From Rhypophila decipiens (lineage: Eukaryota; Ascomycota; Sordariomycetes; Sordariales; Naviculisporaceae): a stretch of DNA of 29,509 nucleotides. The translations under genes and the position numbers were made by a program. The notes below the pieces were generated by a model. It had not been told where the DNA came from, ran no database searches, and saw only the letters and a program-made list of their open reading frames with translations. How positions within the stretch are numbered: position 1 is the first letter of the stretch; each line of letters begins with the position of its first letter. The stretch spans positions 1-29,509 of the forward strand of contig MU858330.1 of NCBI GenBank assembly GCA_033297075.1, written 5' to 3'. This document shows positions 27,759 to 29,509 of this stretch, in pieces.

Positions 27759-28684
27759 TCCTGCTTGTCACAGAGATATTGGTAAACGCGAAGGCCATCA
27801 GTCCCAGGAGCTGGCCGACAGATAGAGGCTGCACTTCTATATGAGAAGTATTTCAGTGACTAACGCCGCAGGTTCTGTCCCTGGACTAGGCACAGACCCA
27901 GGTATTAATCAATGGAGCCGCCGGAATGACTAGCCGCCGACACTTCTCTGAGTGTAGTACAGGAACGGCTGACACTAGAGACCCATCATCGAGGCTCGTT
28001 ATTGAACGGTGAGATTTGGGTTTACCGCCAATGTGCGCCACAGCGGATCTTTTCATGCATGTTTCAGCGGATGGGCCTAGGGGTCCAAGGCAGCAATGCA
28101 CTCGGTCGGAGATTCCCGAGTTCATGATGATTTTGACGCTAATACAACTTCAAATGACTGCATCGGGGAGAGCCAAAGACTGATGAGTCCATGGTTGGGT
28201 TGCAAAATGGAGTATGACTTGATTGTGACTGGTGACAAGGTGTGGTTAAAGACCGGAAGAGGCGTCTTTCCGTACGTAGACTTGAGAGTAAAGGGAAGGA
28301 GGGAGGGCGAAGGGGCTGGGTCAAGCAGTTCCATTTCGGGGGAGGTGCTGTTGGGTTGGGGTTCACCGGTGAAGATGTCACGTACCACTACCAACGCCGC
28401 TTCCCAATGCAATTAACTTGAAAAATTCGGTTAAGTCATCCAACTCCCTGTTTGTAACTGACAAATAACTATGTGTTCTTGGGCTGCCCTTTGGTTGATC
28501 ATGGGTGCTGACGACCACCCTCGTCCCGGTTGTGTACGGATAACTAAGGTATGATCTCCGGATTCGGTAAGATTAACATTTGATGAAGGATATTACTCTG
28601 GCCTCACATAGCCGATGGTTGAATGGCACCACGTCCCATAGTACCTTGCGCCTGTGCTTGGAAAAGCTTGTATCGATGTCTGTG
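27759..28684. other. Intergenic, no supported gene
   Basis: Upstream region of the hydrolase gene. A plus frame from ATG 28096 (106 aa) and an overlapping minus frame of similar length show no family features; at most one could be real. Confidence 0.4.
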
Positions 28685-28847
28685 TGTTGAAAGGTAAGCA
28701 CCGTATCTGTGTGAGCCGCATAGTTTTGGAGGAGAGTTCCTTGCTTGATTGAGAGACCGAACAGATGTGGGAAACTCTGAGTCTTTATATACATGAGTGA
28801 CCTGACCAATGCAGCAAGATGCTCATTCCAGGTCCCACATTCCAACA
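28685..28847 (-). repeat. Probable copia-type LTR
   Basis: 163 bp on the minus strand, beginning TGTTGGAA and ending TTTCAACA, short inverted ends of the TG...CA type. It contains a TATATAAAG box about 55 bp from its start. The 3' boundary is a guess, because no second LTR or target duplication is visible. Confidence 0.5.
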
Positions 28848-28941
28848 CTCCCCCTCGGGACCTCAATTCAAGCACCCTTGATTCAAACCTCAGGCCTCGT
28901 TAAACCCCCAAAAAACCCAGTGGGAAAAGGAGGGAAGAGCA
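28685..28941 (-). mobile_element. 3' end of a Ty1/copia-type element (UTR, polypurine tract, LTR)
   Basis: On the minus strand the sequence runs CTTTTCCCACTGGGTTTT (about 28930-28913), GGTTTAACGAGGCC, then GAGGGGGAG (28856-28848), which directly abuts TGTTGGAATGTGGGACC (from 28847). This layout, a 'CCCACTGGGTTTT...TTTAACGAGG' tail followed by a purine tract and TGTTGG, is the familiar 3' end of Ty1/copia elements. No gag or pol frame is left in the rest of the window, so the element is truncated or continues only as debris. Confidence 0.6.
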
Positions 28942-29509
28942 CCCGTCCATGGCGTATGTGAGTTGCCAGGGTATATCTCCTTGAAGCAAACTCTCGGGAT
29001 TTGCACGGAACAAATGATGACTCATCGGGCTTGGCTCGTCTCTTACCCGACGTTTTGCCGAACAAGATCCCGTTCACGTTCCCGGACCACCACCGTCACC
29101 GTAACGACCTACAAACGGCAGCGGCAACGGAGGCCGGAAGGTGTCGCCCATTCTACTTAGTTCACATCCATGGATTCCTCCGAAACACCTCCCGCGCATT
29201 CGCGATGGAGGTGCATTTTTGGGCGCCAGGATCCCGTCGGGACCGTCGTCGAGGGTGCGAGCCCTCTACGTCCCTCTCGGATCGGTGCTAGCTCGCTCAT
29301 GCCCTCGAAGCACCCGTCCTCCCTCTCCCCAACCGCAGAATTCTCTTCCGTTCTTTCTCATCATTCTTCCTACTTATAACGCACTTGTTAAATCTTACTC
29401 TGACAATACAACATCAATCGCGCTTCTCTGGGGGAGACCAGGAAAGCACCAATAAGCTCCTCCAGGATTACTTGGACAGTGTTATAAAGGAGGAGGGTAA
29501 CAATCAGCC
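28942..29509. other. Unassigned end of window
   Basis: GC-rich, then pyrimidine-rich (29290-29400), with short overlapping plus-strand frames and no recognisable protein. It could be the promoter of a gene beyond the window. Confidence 0.35.

Noticed and set aside
28096..28416. Plus-strand ATG frame of 106 aa
   Set aside because: No family features, and it is overlapped by a minus-strand frame of similar length.
29001..29455. Overlapping plus-strand frames at the window end
   Set aside because: Low-complexity Ser/Pro/Arg translations in several frames at once, typical of non-coding GC- and pyrimidine-rich DNA.
1..29509. tRNA, rRNA or CRISPR-like arrays
   Set aside because: No cloverleaf, rRNA core or regularly spaced repeat array was seen; the short tandem repeats present have no unique spacers.

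Overview
This window is nuclear DNA from a filamentous ascomycete (Pezizomycotina). The evidence is a HET-domain protein, a DUF3632 protein, a SERAC1/DUF676-type hydrolase with short introns, a reducing polyketide synthase (PKS) relic, a CYP relic, and short introns with GTAAGT-like donors and CTAAC/CTGAC branch sites. I cannot name the species. The region is accessory in character: few housekeeping genes, many transposons, and two decayed metabolic genes.

Layout. At 1-6.8 kb lie a possible 75-aa spliced protein, a HET-domain gene (1241-3262), a spliced minus-strand gene whose C-terminal half looks like the RNase N1/T1 fold (3715-4261), a spliced DUF3632 gene (5017-5928) and a 10-cysteine small secreted protein (6548-6817, minus). 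At 7.36-8.70 kb lies an apparently intact Tc1-like DD34E transposon between TA dinucleotides. It sits just upstream of a cytochrome P450 pseudogene (8733-10315) with two in-frame stops and one frameshift. At 10975-17837 lies a complete Ty3/gypsy chromovirus: two 235-bp LTRs that read as identical, a 5-bp target duplication, gag with a zinc knuckle, and pol with PR-RT-RNase H-IN-chromodomain.

The chromovirus shows two informative RNA-level features. The 10 nt right after the 5' LTR are the perfect reverse complement of a site inside that LTR, which implies Tf1-like self-priming without a tRNA. The gag stop is preceded by G AAA AAC and followed, 6 nt on, by an 8-bp stem that can form a pseudoknot, in the exact geometry for -1 frameshifting into pol.

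At 17.8-20.9 kb there is no convincing gene. This stretch holds a GTC-rich compound satellite, a 155-bp foldback element with a 5-bp duplication, two perfect hairpins sharing the same apex, and a six-copy 10-bp array. At 20.9-21.8 kb lies a two-domain rhodanese with an N-terminal signal-like segment. At 22.8-25.4 kb lies a minus-strand PKS relic (KS and AT, plus the entry to DH) that lacks key catalytic residues. At 25.75-27.76 kb lies a five-exon alpha/beta hydrolase gene (my model) with a C-terminal membrane segment. At 28.7-28.9 kb lies the 3' end (polypurine tract and LTR) of a Ty1/copia-type element. The last ~570 bp hold nothing I can assign.

The genes do not form an obvious single pathway. 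The P450 and PKS relics may be traces of a secondary-metabolism locus that decayed while transposons accumulated; that link is inference.
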